13,560 nucleotides of DNA from Caryophanales bacterium (GTDB taxonomy: Bacteria; Bacillota_I; Bacilli_A; RFN20; CAG-826). Position 1 is the first letter of the stretch. Each line of letters starts with the position of its first letter. This document shows, piece after piece, positions 12,572-13,560 of this stretch. The notes below the pieces were generated by a model. That model was not told the DNA's origin, searched no databases, and saw only the letters and a list, made by a program, of their open reading frames with translations. Position numbers and translations under genes: made by a program. The DNA lies in NCBI GenBank assembly GCA_028726925.1, contig JAQYPI010000085.1, positions 1-13,560 on the forward strand, written 5' to 3'.

Positions 12572-12795
12572 CTTGTAAGAGAGGGCAAGTTGCCCTAACA
12601 TATCCGCACCGACGAAAGAAGGGACATCAAGAAGCGCCGTCGCGACGTATCCAGGGCGCTAGCAACTCCGGGAGAGAAAGCCCGCGTAAGTGCTCGTCGC
12701 AGCCTCTCCCCACAAGAGGAACGATGTCGCCTTGGAATCGCTCCAACGAGAGCCCTTCCCCTGTGTGGGAAGGCTTTTCGTCGAAAGGAGAACAT
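12572..12795 (+). promoter_or_regulatory. Structured metK leader, candidate cis-regulatory RNA
   Basis: About 220 nt without a gene on either strand, rich in complementary segments. These are AGGGCA/TGCCCT (12582-12587 with 12591-12596), AGCGCC/GGCGCT (12633-12638 with 12655-12660), GGGAGAG/CTCTCCC (12670-12676 with 12704-12710), TTGGA/TCCAA (12732-12736 with 12742-12746) and a terminator-like hairpin just before the metK ribosome binding site. CGACG at 12610-12614 can pair with CGTCG at 12638-12642 or 12695-12699, which would allow alternative folds. metK leaders commonly carry S-adenosylmethionine riboswitches. I could not match this one to SAM-I, SMK (SAM-III) or T-box signatures by eye. 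Confidence 0.5.
12746..12781 (+). terminator. Terminator-like hairpin upstream of metK (possible attenuator)
   Basis: AGC-C-CTTCCC (12751-12760, one bulged C) pairs with GGGAAGGCT (12767-12775) around a CTGTGT loop and runs into TTTT (12775-12778). The stem can extend at its base through ACGAG (12746-12750) with TTCGT (12777-12781), which would absorb the T run. The metK ribosome binding site follows 4 nt later. Confidence 0.55.
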
Positions 12796-13560
12796 ATGAA
12801 AGAAAGAATCCTTTTCACGAGCGAATCCGTGTCGGAAGGCCATCCCGACAAGGTTTGTGACCAAATCGCCGATGCGATCCTCGACGAGTGCCTGCGCCTC
12901 GACCCGGCATCCCATGTCGCCTGCGAGGTGTTCGCGACGACTGAATTCGTCCTCATCGGCGGGGAAATCACCTGCGCCGGCAAACCCGATTACGAGGGCA
13001 TCGCCCGACGCGTTCTGCGCGACATCGGCTATACGAAACCGGAACTCGGCATCGGGGCCGACAGCTGCGAGATCAAGGTCCTGGTCAAGGAACAATCCCC
13101 GGACATCGCCCAAGGCGTGAACCGCGGGGACATCCTCGAGCAGGGTGCCGGCGACCAAGGGATCATGTTCGGCTACGCCACGAACGAATCCGCCGGCTAC
13201 ATGCCCTTGCCCATCTCGATTGCCCACAAACTCGTCCGCCTCGCGACCAAACTTCGCAAGGACGGCAAATTCCCCGGCGCCCGCCCCGACATGAAAAGCC
13301 AAGTCACCGTCGATTACACGGACCCCGAATCCCCGCGCATCCAGACGATGCTCATGTCCGTCCAGCACGACCCGGATGTCGACCTCGCCGCCTTCCGGCA
13401 TTTCATCCGGGACGAGATCATGGTCCCCGTCGCCCTTTCCTTTGGTCTCAACACGGATTTCGAGGTCCTAGTGAACCCGACCGGCCGCTTCGTCGTCGGG
13501 GGACCCGCGGGGGATACCGGCCTCACGGGACGGAAACTCATCGTCGACACGTATGGTGGT
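12796..13560 (+). CDS. metK: S-adenosylmethionine synthetase, N-terminal two thirds (continues past window)
   Basis: 255 codons are visible of a family usually 380-400 residues long. The enzyme makes S-adenosylmethionine from methionine and ATP, releasing phosphate and pyrophosphate, as a cytosolic tetramer. Motifs are FTSESVSEGHPDK (7-19, with the catalytic His16), GAGDQGIMFGYATNES (the family GAGDQG loop), MPLPISIAH, DMKSQVTVDY and, at the window edge, GGPAGDTGLTGRKLIVDTYGG, where most members read GDAGLTGRK. No frameshift is seen. The start is chosen for the AAAGGAG site 5 nt upstream and because the family N-terminus begins there. A second in-frame ATG exists 72 nt upstream (12724). The long structured leader suggests control by attenuation or a metabolite. 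Confidence 0.97.
   Translation, partial: MKERILFTSESVSEGHPDKVCDQIADAILDECLRLDPASHVACEVFATTEFVLIGGEITCAGKPDYEGIARRVLRDIGYTKPELGIGADSCEIKVLVKEQSPDIAQGVNRGDILEQGAGDQGIMFGYATNESAGYMPLPISIAHKLVRLATKLRKDGKFPGARPDMKSQVTVDYTDPESPRIQTMLMSVQHDPDVDLAAFRHFIRDEIMVPVALSFGLNTDFEVLVNPTGRFVVGGPAGDTGLTGRKLIVDTYGG

Noticed and set aside
12572..12700. SAM-I (S-box) riboswitch
   Set aside because: CTTGTAAGAGAGG (12572-12584) faintly resembles the S-box start, but the following GAGGGA...GGCCC, GGCAACC and closing strand are missing.
12572..12795. T-box or SMK box in the metK leader
   Set aside because: No TGGNACC antiterminator element and no SMK-type pairing with the Shine-Dalgarno sequence could be found by eye.
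12595..13401. 268-codon minus-strand ORF over metK
   Set aside because: It covers the metK leader and coding region. MetK motifs on the plus strand are unmistakable, so this is a shadow frame.

Overview
The window looks like chromosomal DNA from a compact-genome Bacillota (Firmicutes) bacterium of moderately high G+C. The genes have strong AGGAGG-type ribosome binding sites, vegetative TTGaca/TATAAT promoters and short hairpin-plus-T terminators. They include LemA-like, ABC-F, MgtE, PduL and TSCPD (TIGR03905-type) families and a Gram-positive style lipoprotein. TGA is used as a stop by several genes (HAD phosphatase, ispD, lipoprotein, cupin), so the code is the standard bacterial one and not the Mycoplasma code. 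An uncultured Bacilli or Erysipelotrichia-like gut or rumen lineage is my guess, and the sequence does not prove it.

Layout. Positions 1-1642 (minus) hold a tightly packed operon: HAD phosphatase, IspD-family cytidylyltransferase, then the start of an S1-domain RNA-binding protein that leaves the window. The genes are 1 nt apart or overlap as ATGA. A clear TTGACC-17-TATAAT promoter drives them. Back to back with it, a LemA-like membrane protein (1755-2282, plus) appears to be transcribed as a leaderless mRNA. It converges on an ABC-F ATPase (2279-3811, minus), and the two genes share the four bases CTAG as overlapping stop codons. Positions 3812-4218 hold three consecutive cre-like (LacI/CcpA-type) palindromes, a promoter, a 49-codon acidic ORF and its terminator. 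A secreted lipoprotein follows (4267-5823, minus).

Positions 6000-6570 are strikingly AT-rich and hold a small degenerate cupin gene plus a 42-bp inverted-repeat element. This block sits directly 3' of a tRNA-Leu(GAG) gene and looks like an acquired insert. The Mg2+ transporter gene mgtE (6740-8293, minus) lies upstream of the tRNA. Divergent from it, a two-gene operon (8431-9407, plus) encodes a PduL-type phosphotransacylase with an unusual CCC-X6-CCC-X6-CCC tail and, translationally coupled to it, a TSCPD-domain protein. A perfect 16-bp palindrome lies over the -35 position of this operon. Positions 9508-12426 (minus) encode a 972-residue membrane-anchored protein with about 13-14 copies of a 40-50 residue repeat. 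Its promoter diverges from metK (12796 to the window end). A structured leader with a terminator-like hairpin precedes metK and matches no SAM riboswitch class I could recognise by eye.

Most genes are housekeeping: isoprenoid precursor synthesis, translation factors, Mg2+ uptake, acyl-phosphate metabolism and S-adenosylmethionine synthesis. The less ordinary items are the Cys-rich PduL tail with its TSCPD partner, the repeat surface protein, the metK leader, the triple cre array with its tiny acidic gene, and the AT-rich cupin insert beside the tRNA.
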